NCBI GenBank assembly: GCA_041664945.1
Contig: JBAYJY010000016.1
Span: 1-40,998, forward strand
Reading direction: 5' to 3'
Origin: JBAYJY01 sp041664945
Lineage (GTDB): Bacteria > UBP15 > UBA6099
DNA length: 40,998 nucleotides
Below the pieces are notes generated by a model that did no database searches, was not told the DNA's origin, and saw nothing but the letters and a program-made list of their open reading frames with translations. The translations under genes were made by a program, and so were the position numbers. Positions 29,943 through 38,231 of the stretch are shown here, in pieces (the stretch's first letter is position 1; every line of letters starts with the position of its first letter).

Positions 29943-31160
29943 TCAGCTTTCCTTAGAATTGTTACCGCCATCGAACGGACTGACAAAAGCGGTTTCGGCG
30001 ACCCGGCGGACGGTTTCGAGAACCTCGATGAGCGGGCGGCCTGTTTCGCGGGCGGCGCGCGCGCAGTCCTCGTATTCCGGGTTCGCGCGGCGGACGCTGC
30101 CATTGATTATGGCGAGTTTAACCTTGATCGGTCCGAACGGCGTCTCGATAATCTCGTTCCGGCGGTTGATGCACATGCGCGGCGTCGGGACCACGCGAAC
30201 GCCGAGAGACATCGTCTCGCTCAGAATCATATCGATAGCTTTGCCGACGAATTCCGCGCCGCAAAGGACGTTGAAAACGACGCCGGGCCTGTTTTTCTTC
30301 ATAAAGATGGGCTCGATGTAAGCGTCGAGAGCGCCTTCCTCGAGAACGCGTTCGAGGAGGTAGCCGACCGCGCGCGGGTCGGTGTCGTCGATGTTAGTCG
30401 AAACGTGATGAATAATTTCCTGAGAATTGATCTCCTCGGCTGCGTGAACGTCGCCGATGATGACGCGAAGAACGTTCGGCTGATGTCTTTTTTCGCCGCC
30501 GGCGCCGTAGCCGATGCTTTCGACGGTCATGAGCGGCAGATCGCCGAACGAGCGTGTGAGTTCGGTAAGGAGCAGGGCGCCGGTGGGAGTGGTGAGTTCC
30601 TTTTCGAAGCGGCTGTAGATGGGAACTCCTTCGAGGAGCTTAGCCGTCGCCGGAGCGGGGACCGGCAGGATGCCGTGAGCGCATTCGACGATGCCGGAGC
30701 CGACATTGACGGGCGAGGACGCCGCCGCGTCCGCTCCGAGCAGTTTAACCGCCGTAAAAGCGCCGACGATGTCCACGATCGTGTCGAGACCGCTCAATTC
30801 GTGGAAATGGACGTCCGCGATGTCGCGTCCGTGAATCTCGGCCTCGCAGGCGGCAAGGCGTCTGAAAGCGTTGGCGGAGCGTTCCTTAATGTCGGGGTCG
30901 ATCGAGCCGCGGTCGAGTATTCTGAGCATGTCGTCGAGCTTACGCTCGTGATGGCCGTCGTTTTGGCATTCAATATTAAAGAGAGTCGCGCTGATGCCGC
31001 CGCGAGAGACCTTTTCGAGGCTGAATCGCGGATTTTCATCGAGCGCGAGTTTATCCATCTCGGCGGACCATGCCTGAAAGGAAAGGCCGGCGTCGAACAG
31101 AGCCGCGAGAAGCATGTCGCCGCTGATGCCTGAAAAGCAGTCGAAATAAATTATGCGCAA
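29943..31160 (-). CDS. larC: Nickel-pincer cofactor synthesis protein LarC
   Basis: 405 residues starting at TTG with GGGAG upstream; the family's usual N-terminus begins here (MRIIYFDCFSGISGDMLLAA). Also seen are VHFHELSGLDTIVDIVG (His-rich region), TTPTGALLLTELT, and a C-terminal half with NIDDTDPRAVGYLLERVLEE and TPIKVKLA-like strands. LarC is a CTP-dependent nickel insertase that completes the pincer cofactor of lactate racemase LarA and relatives. In Lactobacillus plantarum the full protein needs a programmed frameshift; here the gene is uninterrupted. No larA, larB or larE is in the window. Confidence 0.9.
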   Translation of the reverse strand: MRIIYFDCFSGISGDMLLAALFDAGLSFQAWSAEMDKLALDENPRFSLEKVSRGGISATLFNIECQNDGHHERKLDDMLRILDRGSIDPDIKERSANAFRRLAACEAEIHGRDIADVHFHELSGLDTIVDIVGAFTAVKLLGADAAASSPVNVGSGIVECAHGILPVPAPATAKLLEGVPIYSRFEKELTTPTGALLLTELTRSFGDLPLMTVESIGYGAGGEKRHQPNVLRVIIGDVHAAEEINSQEIIHHVSTNIDDTDPRAVGYLLERVLEEGALDAYIEPIFMKKNRPGVVFNVLCGAEFVGKAIDMILSETMSLGVRVVPTPRMCINRRNEIIETPFGPIKVKLAIINGSVRRANPEYEDCARAARETGRPLIEVLETVRRVAETAFVSPFDGGNNSKES

Positions 31161-31182
31161 GGTTGGAACGCTCCCGCGCCGT

Positions 31183-32859
31183 TCAGCCCATTTTGACGCG
31201 GACGATGCGGCTGGTCGAAGTGCGGCCGGCGGCGAGCATCTCGCGCATCTTGCTGAAGACGCCTGATTTGTCGAAGAAGTCGAAAGGATATATCGAGAAG
31301 GCGACGGATATAGTCACGTTCGCGTCGCCGTATAATTGCTTGATGCGGTTAGTGATTTCCGGGAGCGATTTTTCAATGCGCGCGCGTTCCTCCTCGCCGG
31401 CGCCGGGAACGATCTGTGCGAACTCGTCGGCGCCGACGCGGCCGGTGTAGGCCGGTCCGGCATAATTCGAAAGAATAACGCCGAGGTCGCGCAGCAGGTG
31501 GTCCCCGCGCTCGAAACCGAGTTTTTCGTTAACAGCCGAAAAGTGGTCGACGTCGAAAAAAATCAGAGCGAAAGAGCTGCCGGTTTTGTCGGCCTCGTCG
31601 ATCGAATCTGCGAGAAGTTTCTGGAAAGAAGAGAAATTACGGAGCAGCGAAACGGCGTCTGTTTCCGGAGCGACGACAACTTCGCCGCGCAGGTTGAGAT
31701 AGGAAATAACGAGAGAGATCTGGCTTGCGAGGAACGGGAGGGCCTCCGGGTCGAAAGAGAAGGGGACGCCGTTTTTCCGGGCGCCGAGCAGCATGACGCC
31801 GATCAGGCGGTCGCCCTCTGAGACCGGAACGATAGCGAAGGATTTCAGACCGATCATTGCGAAGTAGTGGTCGTGGATGAAAGGATCGGTTCCGGCGTCG
31901 GCCACCAGGAGCGGTTCGCGGTTCTCGGTAAGTTTTTCGATAATGGATTCAGGGAGTTTAACGGCGTTTGAAGCGCGGCCCGGAGACTCGTTTGCGAGGC
32001 AGTCGTTGAAAGTGAAAGCGCCTGGCGTTTCAGCGCGGCGGCTGTAAAAAACGCGGCCGCAGCCGAGCTGGTCGCGAAGAGAGGCGGCGATAATCTGAAG
32101 GCCTTCGGAGAAGATTTCTTCATGCCGGGCCCCGCCGTCGAGTTCGCCGAGCCGCTGAGTGATCTGCGCAGAAGCGGCGGAAATAGCCGCGCGCAGTTCC
32201 TTGCGGCCAATTTCCTGTTCCAGAGCCGATGACGCCGACGAGTCGACATAAAGAAGCATGGAAAGGAATCCGAAAAGCTGAGAAATCGCGCTGATGAGAA
32301 TCGCCGCGTCCGGCATGTGCGATCCCGGAACAGTCACGGAAACCGTGTAGACATTGATGCCGTGTGAAATCACGAAAAACAAAAACGACTGAAAGACATA
32401 ATGGTTGCCGCGCCGCCTGAGCGCGATGACATACAGGAGAGCGTAAGAAGTGAGCGAGAGGTCGAAGTAAACGAAGAGAGGGCGGAAATTGGCGACAACA
32501 GGCTCGAAAATTCTGCCGGTGACGATAACGGAAACGACGAGAATGCCGGCGAAGAGAAAGCCGAAAACCGGGAGCCGAACGCCGATGCGGCGGTCGCCCT
32601 CCATCGCGGCGAGCATCCATAGGAAAAAGCCGGCCGAACCGGCGATCTCGATAAATTCCTCAATGTGGCCCGGATTGATGCTCAGGAAATTCGCGGCGGA
32701 AAGCGCAGGCAACCCCATAAGCAGAATCGCGCCGCCGCCGATAAGCAAAAACTTGGGCATCTTAAGGCGCGAGTGATGCACGGACGCCAGAATGCAAATG
32801 ACGAAGAGCAAAACTCCGTCAACACTCAGAACAACCTGAAAGACATTTCTTATGTTCAT
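31183..32859 (-). CDS. Membrane GAF-GGDEF-type signalling protein
   Basis: 558 residues. The N-terminal ~210 residues hold about seven hydrophobic segments (for example VLLFVICILASVHHSRL, FGFLFAGILVVSVIVTG and YALLYVIALRR). A GAF-like domain spans about 225-375. A diguanylate-cyclase-type domain occupies the C-terminus: ALIFFDVDHFSAVNEKLGFERGDH (metal and substrate residues) and a signature loop that reads GADEF (476-480) instead of GGDEF. No RxxD inhibition site precedes the loop. It may still make c-di-GMP, because the Asp-Glu pair is intact, but the Ala substitution makes this uncertain. Its promoter (32872-32900) would give an almost leaderless mRNA, consistent with the poor ribosome site. 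Confidence 0.85.
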   Translation of the reverse strand: MNIRNVFQVVLSVDGVLLFVICILASVHHSRLKMPKFLLIGGGAILLMGLPALSAANFLSINPGHIEEFIEIAGSAGFFLWMLAAMEGDRRIGVRLPVFGFLFAGILVVSVIVTGRIFEPVVANFRPLFVYFDLSLTSYALLYVIALRRRGNHYVFQSFLFFVISHGINVYTVSVTVPGSHMPDAAILISAISQLFGFLSMLLYVDSSASSALEQEIGRKELRAAISAASAQITQRLGELDGGARHEEIFSEGLQIIAASLRDQLGCGRVFYSRRAETPGAFTFNDCLANESPGRASNAVKLPESIIEKLTENREPLLVADAGTDPFIHDHYFAMIGLKSFAIVPVSEGDRLIGVMLLGARKNGVPFSFDPEALPFLASQISLVISYLNLRGEVVVAPETDAVSLLRNFSSFQKLLADSIDEADKTGSSFALIFFDVDHFSAVNEKLGFERGDHLLRDLGVILSNYAGPAYTGRVGADEFAQIVPGAGEEERARIEKSLPEITNRIKQLYGDANVTISVAFSIYPFDFFDKSGVFSKMREMLAAGRTSTSRIVRVKMG

Positions 32860-32871
32860 AAATCGAGAGTC

Positions 32872-32900
32872 ATTTTATATTCGGGAAGCGAACGTGTCAA
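32872..32900 (-). promoter_or_regulatory. Sigma-70-type promoter of the GGDEF-type gene
   Basis: On the minus strand TTGACA (32895-32900) and TAAAAT (32872-32877) are exactly 17 bases apart. The predicted start is only about six bases from the ATG at 32859. Confidence 0.7.
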
Positions 32901-32980
32901 ACGCTGGCCGGCAACCGGCGGAAAAAAACATAAAATCGCGATTAAACAAACGCATTTCGCAAATAACGGAAATAATACTA

Positions 32981-33012
32981 TTGACATAACCTTTATTTGC
33001 AATAATATTATT
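32981..33012 (+). promoter_or_regulatory. Promoter of the MshEN-CheX gene with an AT palindrome
   Basis: TTGACA (32981-32986) and TAATAT (33003-33008) are 16 bases apart. The -10 is embedded in the perfect palindrome AATAATATTATT (33001-33012), a possible regulator site. It diverges from the promoter at 32872-32900. Confidence 0.65.
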
Positions 33013-33073
33013 ATGGCCAGTTTTATAATCGGGCGCACGTGAAGAATCAGGCGCAACGCAAAAGGAGCCGGGC

Positions 33074-33949
33074 ATGCATTCAATGATTCCTAAGTTTTTC
33101 GGCCAGTATCTGCTGGAAAAAGACATTCTCGACAAGGACCAGCTTATCGAGGCGATCAATTACCAGAAATCAAAGATTTTGAAACTGGGCGAGATCGCGA
33201 TACAACACGCGTTTCTGACCGAAAAACAGGTGGCGAAAATCCACAACGAGCAGAAACGCACCGACATGCGGTTCGGCGATCTCTCCGTAAGCATGGGGTT
33301 CCTCACTGAAAAGCAACTTGAGGAAATCATAACCAGCCAGAAAAACAACCACATCTATCTCGGCGAAGCCATAGTGGCCTGCGGGCACCTCGACAAGGCG
33401 CAGCTCGAAACGCAACTAAACGCGTTCAAGGACGAACAGCAGTCCATCCCGCCGATAGAGGTCATGATAAAGGAAGACATTCCGCATAAGGAACTCGTTG
33501 AAGTCTCTGTCGACCTGACCGAGAAACTCTTCCGCCGCATCGGCGACATGATCTCCAAGTCCGGCCAGCTTCGCTCCGAAACAGAGTCCGTCGCCAACCT
33601 CGGCGTAGCGGCGGCGCTCGATTTCAGAGGCGACATCAACGCCCGCTACATCATCAACGTAACGTGGGACATCGGACAGGAAATAGCGAAGAAAACATTC
33701 AAGAAAGAAGACCTGCCGTTCGACGAAGAACTGATCAGGGACACGCTTTCGGAGTTCGTCAACGTTGTCTGCGGAAATATCAGATCGAAAATGATCGAGA
33801 TGGGCAAGAAACTCGATTTCCAGCCGCCGCTGACTTTTCTGGATAAAGTCGACAAAAACATCCCCATCGCGCGCGGCGAGCAAGCGACGGTCGTGCCCGG
33901 TTACACGCAGATCGGCAACTACGAACTGGCGATCGTATCGAAAATCTGA
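33074..33949 (+). CDS. Four MshEN-type repeats fused to a CheX-like phosphatase
   Basis: 291 residues; AAAAGGAG lies six bases before the ATG. Residues 8-118 hold four repeats whose conserved glycines (10, 39, 68, 97) are exactly 29 apart. Each follows the x-[LF]-G-x3-[LIV]-x3-G/x-x-L-x4-[LV]-x3-[LI]-x2-Q plan of MshEN (GspE N-terminal) c-di-GMP-binding motifs, which are 24 residues plus a 5-residue spacer. The third repeat has both the ligand-type Arg66 and Gln89; the second has Lys37 and Gln60; the others lack the Arg. After a linker, residues ~140-291 resemble CheX, with the phosphatase motif E-x2-N in EFVNVVCGN (E227, N230). CheX/CheC proteins dephosphorylate CheY-P. A CheY-like gene follows directly. 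Confidence 0.85.
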   Translation: MHSMIPKFFGQYLLEKDILDKDQLIEAINYQKSKILKLGEIAIQHAFLTEKQVAKIHNEQKRTDMRFGDLSVSMGFLTEKQLEEIITSQKNNHIYLGEAIVACGHLDKAQLETQLNAFKDEQQSIPPIEVMIKEDIPHKELVEVSVDLTEKLFRRIGDMISKSGQLRSETESVANLGVAAALDFRGDINARYIINVTWDIGQEIAKKTFKKEDLPFDEELIRDTLSEFVNVVCGNIRSKMIEMGKKLDFQPPLTFLDKVDKNIPIARGEQATVVPGYTQIGNYELAIVSKI

Positions 33950-33993
33950 TAGTTGCGCAAATGCAAAAATAACAGGCGGGAAGGAAGATTCCA

Positions 33994-34374
33994 ATGGGCG
34001 ATTCAAAGAAAATTCTGATTGCCGACGACAGCCGCGTCGCCGCTCACCTGCTCACGGAAATTGTTGAGAACATAGAGGGCTGCGAAGTCATAGACAATGC
34101 GGTGACGGGCGAGCAAGCCATAGAATATTATGAGAAATACAAACCGGACCTCGTAACCATGGACCTCTCGATGCCCGGCATCGGCGGCATGGAAGCGGTC
34201 AAGAGAATCATCGACGGCGACCCGTCGGCGAAAATCATCGTCGTCAGCTCGCTCGGCGGCGCTCAGGACAAACTTCTCGAAGCGCTCGAAGCCGGCGCCC
34301 TCAGCGTAATCTCGAAACCATTCGACGAGGAAAAAGCGGTTAACGTATTCAAGAAGTATCTCGGACTCAAATAA
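33994..34374 (+). CDS. cheY: CheY-like single-domain response regulator
   Basis: 126 residues of one receiver domain: acidic pocket D11/D12 (IADDSR), phosphoacceptor D57 in VTMDLSMPG, the conserved Ser in IIVVSSLGG and the Lys in SVISKPF. It has no output domain, so it would act by binding a partner such as the flagellar motor switch or an enzyme. GGAAGGAAG lies upstream. It starts 44 bases after the CheX fusion gene and ends before a shared terminator, so the two are very likely one operon with kinase and phosphatase control of this receiver. Confidence 0.92.
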   Translation: MGDSKKILIADDSRVAAHLLTEIVENIEGCEVIDNAVTGEQAIEYYEKYKPDLVTMDLSMPGIGGMEAVKRIIDGDPSAKIIVVSSLGGAQDKLLEALEAGALSVISKPFDEEKAVNVFKKYLGLK

Positions 34375-34416
34375 TCGAGGGCGGCGACACAAAGCCGCAA
34401 AAACAATTAAAAGCAT

Positions 34417-34448
34417 AAAAAAGACGGCTGTCAGGCCGTCTTTTTTGT
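34417..34448. terminator. Bidirectional terminator
   Basis: GACGGC (34423-34428), a TGTCAG loop and GCCGTC (34435-34440) are flanked by six A residues on the left and six T residues on the right. It can stop the cheY transcript on the plus strand and the convergent outer-membrane gene on the minus strand. Confidence 0.9.
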
Positions 34449-34472
34449 TTGGTAAATTTCTGAATAATTCAA

Positions 34473-35597
34473 TCAGAACAATTTGATGCGCGTTTTGAAA
34501 GTGAGCGAGTCCTGTTTGTTGAGGCTGTCGTCATAAGCGCGGTAGTAGTCGAGGATGAGGTCTGCTTTATTGTTCAGCTTGAATGTGAGAATTCCGCGGG
34601 CGACTGAATTTTTGGGTTTGATCCAACCGTTTTTAGGGACGAAGTTTTCCTGGGCGTAGAAGATGTCGCCGCTGAGGCGGGGAGTGATTTTGCCGCGAGC
34701 CTTGATGGTCGTGCGAGGCTGGTGGTCTTCGTAGCTTTCGTGCGTCAGGCCGAGCGAGTATTCGCCGCCGGGAAAGAAATCCATGCTTGTGTACAATCCA
34801 TAAGTCCGGCCTGTGTTGGTCAGCTTGAGGAACGGAGAGCCTGCTTCATAATGTTCGTCAACAATGCTCGGAACGAAGTCGGAACTGAAATCGCGCAATT
34901 CAGCTTTCGCGGAAAACTTCTTAACGGGAGAGGCGACAACGCCGAGCGCCACGCCGTCGCCGTAATCTATGATCTTCGCGGACTCGGCGTAGAACTTGAC
35001 CCATTCGCGCTTGAAGTTGGTTTCGATGTCGATGCCGATCTCTTCGAAGTCAGGGTCGGCGTCGGAAATTGCGGTGGCGCCGAGTCTGAAAGCGCCGAGC
35101 GTCCTCACGCCGCGCACGCCGAACAGGTCGGAGCGCGTTCCAAAAGCTTTGATGTAAGAATCGTCGGATTTCAGGTCGAGTTCGATGCCGCGCTGCCGGT
35201 TGAGCGGAACGTTGCCGCGAATGTCGGAGCGGTAGTTGGAGACGATGAATCCGCTGCCGAATGTAAGGTTTTTAATTTCGCCGTAATAGAACTTGAATTT
35301 GTCGTTGTGTTTGTATTGGACGGAGTCGACGACAATGAAGTCGCGTCCGGCGTCGCGGATTTTAAATTCGCGGTCTGCGATGTAGTTGACATTGATGACG
35401 GCGGTGAGGCCGCCGATGGAAAACTGAGGAATGAGTGAGGCGAAGAAGAGGTCGGAGCGGCCGTCTTTTTCCTGAATCTTGCCCGCTTCGAAGGAAAGGC
35501 CGTTTGGTTTAAGCAGGTCTGTGGCATGGGCAGGGCTGGCCGCGCCGGCGGCGAGAAGGATTATTGCCGAGATTGCTAACAGGCGTAGAGTTTTCAT
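34473..35597 (-). CDS. Outer-membrane beta-barrel-type protein
   Basis: 374 residues from the ATG at 35597, preceded by GAGG; the frame is open to 35609. A signal peptide (LLAISAIILLAAGAASPAHA) is followed by alternating hydrophobic and polar strands throughout, with many aromatic girdle residues (FKFYYGEIKNLTFGSGFIVS, TYGLYTSMDFFPGGEYSLGL), and the chain ends in a terminal Phe (TFKTRIKLF). These are the marks of an outer-membrane barrel. No specific porin or transporter family is recognised. It lies in tandem with a second outer-membrane-type gene upstream. Confidence 0.75.
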   Translation of the reverse strand: MKTLRLLAISAIILLAAGAASPAHATDLLKPNGLSFEAGKIQEKDGRSDLFFASLIPQFSIGGLTAVINVNYIADREFKIRDAGRDFIVVDSVQYKHNDKFKFYYGEIKNLTFGSGFIVSNYRSDIRGNVPLNRQRGIELDLKSDDSYIKAFGTRSDLFGVRGVRTLGAFRLGATAISDADPDFEEIGIDIETNFKREWVKFYAESAKIIDYGDGVALGVVASPVKKFSAKAELRDFSSDFVPSIVDEHYEAGSPFLKLTNTGRTYGLYTSMDFFPGGEYSLGLTHESYEDHQPRTTIKARGKITPRLSGDIFYAQENFVPKNGWIKPKNSVARGILTFKLNNKADLILDYYRAYDDSLNKQDSLTFKTRIKLF

Positions 35598-35696
35598 AGA
35601 GCCTCGCATAGTTATTTGTTTTTTGTCAACCGGATGCGCCGATTCCGGTAAAGTTATTCAGCATCGCGCTGATTGTTGCGCCGCTGGAGCTTCCTT

Positions 35697-37154
35697 TTAC
35701 TTGAAACTGTATGCGCCGCTAAGTGTTATCGCTTTGGCGCTTGTGATGTCGGCGACAGACAGGGTGACATGTCCGGCGTCTGACAGAGCGTATCTGAGGC
35801 CGAGACTCAGAGTTCTGTATGTATCAAGATAGATTGATTTGCTGTCGAGTTCGAACAGGAGGGTCATCTGGTCCATAGCGGATTTAGAGCCACTTGCGAG
35901 GGGATATTCATAGCCGGCCATAAGGCCGAGGCCCTTGTTGTCGGAGTCGTTGACCAGATCGCCGTTTTGAGTGAAGATGCCGAGGTGGCCGGTTCCCTTA
36001 GAAATCACGCCTGTGCCAACGGCGTACAGGCGGGTCGCCTTGCCGGTGACGCTCGCCGAAAAAGTGTTGGATTTCGCGTCGATTTTCATCGAGAAAAACT
36101 GAAGTCCGGCGGCGAAGCGGGCCTCTTTGACCTGTTTGATGAAAGAGGGGGGCTTTGTCTGAGGCAACTGATATTTCAGGGATAGAATGCTCGTGTTGCC
36201 GTCGAGTGAAAGGTTAGTCTGGCCGGGCATATTATAGCTGTTGGCGACGTACATGAATGCGGCTTCCATGTCGCCGCTGAATCCGTAATTGACGCCGAAC
36301 CCGGTGTCGGTGAAGTCGTTATTTTCATCTGAAGCGCTGGCGTATGCGACCATACCTGTGATTTTCCCTGCGGGCTGGACGTTTGCCGAAGGAATGAAGA
36401 TAACGCCGGAGAGGCCGAAGGCGGCAGTGTTCGGAGTTCCGATTGGAGACAGGCCGCGTTTTTTTTCATCGGCCGCCGGCGCTGTTGATGCGGTCTTTCC
36501 TGATTCCGTGGTTTTGTTTTTATCCGCCGGGACGGTTTTGTCGCCGCCGCGTTTGGAATTCAAGGGTTCTTTCGATCCGCCTGATTCAGAGGCGGGCGCT
36601 GACGCTGTTCCCGATTCCGTTCCGGGCTTGGTTTCAGTTTCAATCTTGGCCGATTCGCGGCGTGGGGATGTGCGAACCGATCCCGATTTGCCGTCCGCGG
36701 CAGTTCCCTGAGTCGCTTCGGTTGACGATTCGTTTCCGGCGACAGCGGTGGTTTTTGTTTTCTGCGTGTCAGAGGCTTCGCCGCCGGTCTCAGCAGGCGT
36801 TTCCCCGGATGTCGTTTTTACGCCGGAAGGCGTTTTAGCCGCCGCCGCGGCATCGGCGGCAGTTCCGACTTTCACTCGCACAACAGTGTCCATTTCCTGA
36901 ACAGCGCCGTCTATGATTTCGCAGTATGAAAAGAGGTCTTTTGTGCGAACAACCCTGATATGTCCGGCCCGTTCGCCGGAGCGAATAACGTCGAACTCGT
37001 CTCCGATGTTCACGCCTTTTTTCGTTCCGGCGTAAATCATCACAGTGCCGTCGTCCAGCGCGATATTCACGCGTGTCGATAAATCCTCGGCCAATGCGCA
37101 TGCGGAAAACAGAAAAATTATCATCGCCCCAATGATGAGGGTTTGTTTATTCAT
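35697..37154 (-). CDS. Outer-membrane-type protein with FlgT-C-like domain and disordered linker
   Basis: 485 residues from the ATG at 37154 (AGGAG eight bases upstream; the frame is open to 37211). The signal peptide ends in SACALA. Residues ~25-95 look like an SH3-like FlgT_C domain (GTKKGVNIGDEFDVIRSGER, IDGAVQEMDTVVRVKVG). Residues ~100-240 are a low-complexity Ser/Thr/Gly/Glu/Lys linker. The C-terminal ~240 residues are beta-rich (GFGVNYGFSGDMEAAFMYVA, MTLLFELDSKSIYLDTYRTL) and end in SGAYSFK, consistent with a small barrel. The combination suggests a peptidoglycan- or motor-associated envelope protein, but this is uncertain. Confidence 0.65.
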   Translation of the reverse strand: MNKQTLIIGAMIIFLFSACALAEDLSTRVNIALDDGTVMIYAGTKKGVNIGDEFDVIRSGERAGHIRVVRTKDLFSYCEIIDGAVQEMDTVVRVKVGTAADAAAAAKTPSGVKTTSGETPAETGGEASDTQKTKTTAVAGNESSTEATQGTAADGKSGSVRTSPRRESAKIETETKPGTESGTASAPASESGGSKEPLNSKRGGDKTVPADKNKTTESGKTASTAPAADEKKRGLSPIGTPNTAAFGLSGVIFIPSANVQPAGKITGMVAYASASDENNDFTDTGFGVNYGFSGDMEAAFMYVANSYNMPGQTNLSLDGNTSILSLKYQLPQTKPPSFIKQVKEARFAAGLQFFSMKIDAKSNTFSASVTGKATRLYAVGTGVISKGTGHLGIFTQNGDLVNDSDNKGLGLMAGYEYPLASGSKSAMDQMTLLFELDSKSIYLDTYRTLSLGLRYALSDAGHVTLSVADITSAKAITLSGAYSFK

Positions 37155-37307
37155 CAATAAACTCCTGTCCGGAGCGTTTTCGCTCCCTTTAGCCCATTCA
37201 CTTAATCGCAAATTGCGCGTTTAACGATTCATTATATCATCAACGCATAGAAAAATTAACTTTAGATCTTTTTCAAGCTTCAAACTCTAAATGCCCGGCG
37301 TCTGAAA

Positions 37308-38129
37308 TTATAAACTTTCAACAAGTTTAACAATAAGTTTAGTCAGCTTAGGTTCCGCTTTCGAAGCGGCGGCGATGATGTCTTTGATGTCCGCCGGTTT
37401 AAGTTTGTCCGGAATGCACATGTCGGTGATGACGGAGATGCCGAAGACGCGAAGGCCGGAGTGTTTCGCGACGATGACTTCGGGAACAGTGCTCATGCCG
37501 ACGGCGTCGGCGCCGAAGGTGATGAACATGCGGTATTCGGCGGCTGTTTCGAGGCATGGGCCGGTGACGGCGACGTAGACGCCGCGGTGGGCGCGAATGC
37601 CTTCAGCGAGCGCGATGTCCTCGGCGCGCCGGATCAGAGCGCGGTCGTACGGTTCCGACATGTCGGGGAAGCGCGGTCCGAGCGTTTCGTCGTTCGGGCC
37701 GATCAGAGGGTTGAATCCCATCATGTTGATGTGGTCGTCGATAATCATCAGGTCGCCGGCTTCATAGAAACGGTTCATGCCGCCGGCGGCGTTCGAGACG
37801 ATCAGAGTGTCGATTCCGAGCGCTTTCAGAACGCGCACGGGAAAAGTCACCTGCGCGGGCGAGAAACCCTCGTAAAAGTGGAAGCGACCCTGCATGGCAA
37901 CTACCCGCCTGCCGCCGAGTTTGCCGAACAGCAGCTTGCCCTCGTGCGCGAAGATCGTCGGTTTCGAGAAACCCGGAATCTCCTCGTAAGGGATGATCTC
38001 CGCGTTTTCGATCTCGCCGGCGATGGCGCCGAGCCCTGTGCCGAGGATTATACCCGCCTCAGGTTCGAAATCTGTTATTTTCCGTATCGCTTCAACCGCT
38101 TTTCCGATCTGCGCGCTGAGTTCGCTCAT
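37308..38129 (-). CDS. punA: Purine nucleoside phosphorylase (class I, trimeric type)
   Basis: 273 residues with the trimeric PNP signature: phosphate loop GIILGTGLGAIAGEI, AMQGRFHFYEG (active-site His), SNAAGGMN, and GPCLETAAEYRMFITFGADA followed by VGMSTVPEVIVAKH. It cleaves purine nucleosides with phosphate for salvage. The usual GPNFET or GPTFET motif reads GPCLET here, a local variation near the purine site. It is likely cytoplasmic. It lies downstream of trxB on the same strand with about 100 bases between them, including a GGGCGGGTTT-G-AAACCCGCCC hairpin repeat. Confidence 0.92.
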   Translation of the reverse strand: MSELSAQIGKAVEAIRKITDFEPEAGIILGTGLGAIAGEIENAEIIPYEEIPGFSKPTIFAHEGKLLFGKLGGRRVVAMQGRFHFYEGFSPAQVTFPVRVLKALGIDTLIVSNAAGGMNRFYEAGDLMIIDDHINMMGFNPLIGPNDETLGPRFPDMSEPYDRALIRRAEDIALAEGIRAHRGVYVAVTGPCLETAAEYRMFITFGADAVGMSTVPEVIVAKHSGLRVFGISVITDMCIPDKLKPADIKDIIAAASKAEPKLTKLIVKLVESL

Positions 38130-38192
38130 TTTTCATCCCTCAAAGTTTTTTTATGTCTTTTATCTATAAATAAGTGTCTCTTCTTTATTTCA

Positions 38193-38213
38193 GGGCGGGT
38201 TTGAAACCCGCCC
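38193..38213. repeat. GGGCGGGTTTGAAACCCGCCC palindrome repeat (21 bp)
   Basis: A perfect 10-base-arm hairpin between trxB and punA. It belongs to the same type as the hairpins at 10822-10842 and 23188-23207. It may act as a processing or attenuation hairpin between the two genes, but no T run follows it. Confidence 0.6.
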
Positions 38214-38231
38214 CTGCCGGCTGCTCGCTAC

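Noticed and set aside
29922..31133. A 403-codon plus-strand frame opposite larC
   Set aside because: It mirrors larC exactly, a product of GC-rich codon bias, and lacks recognisable domains.
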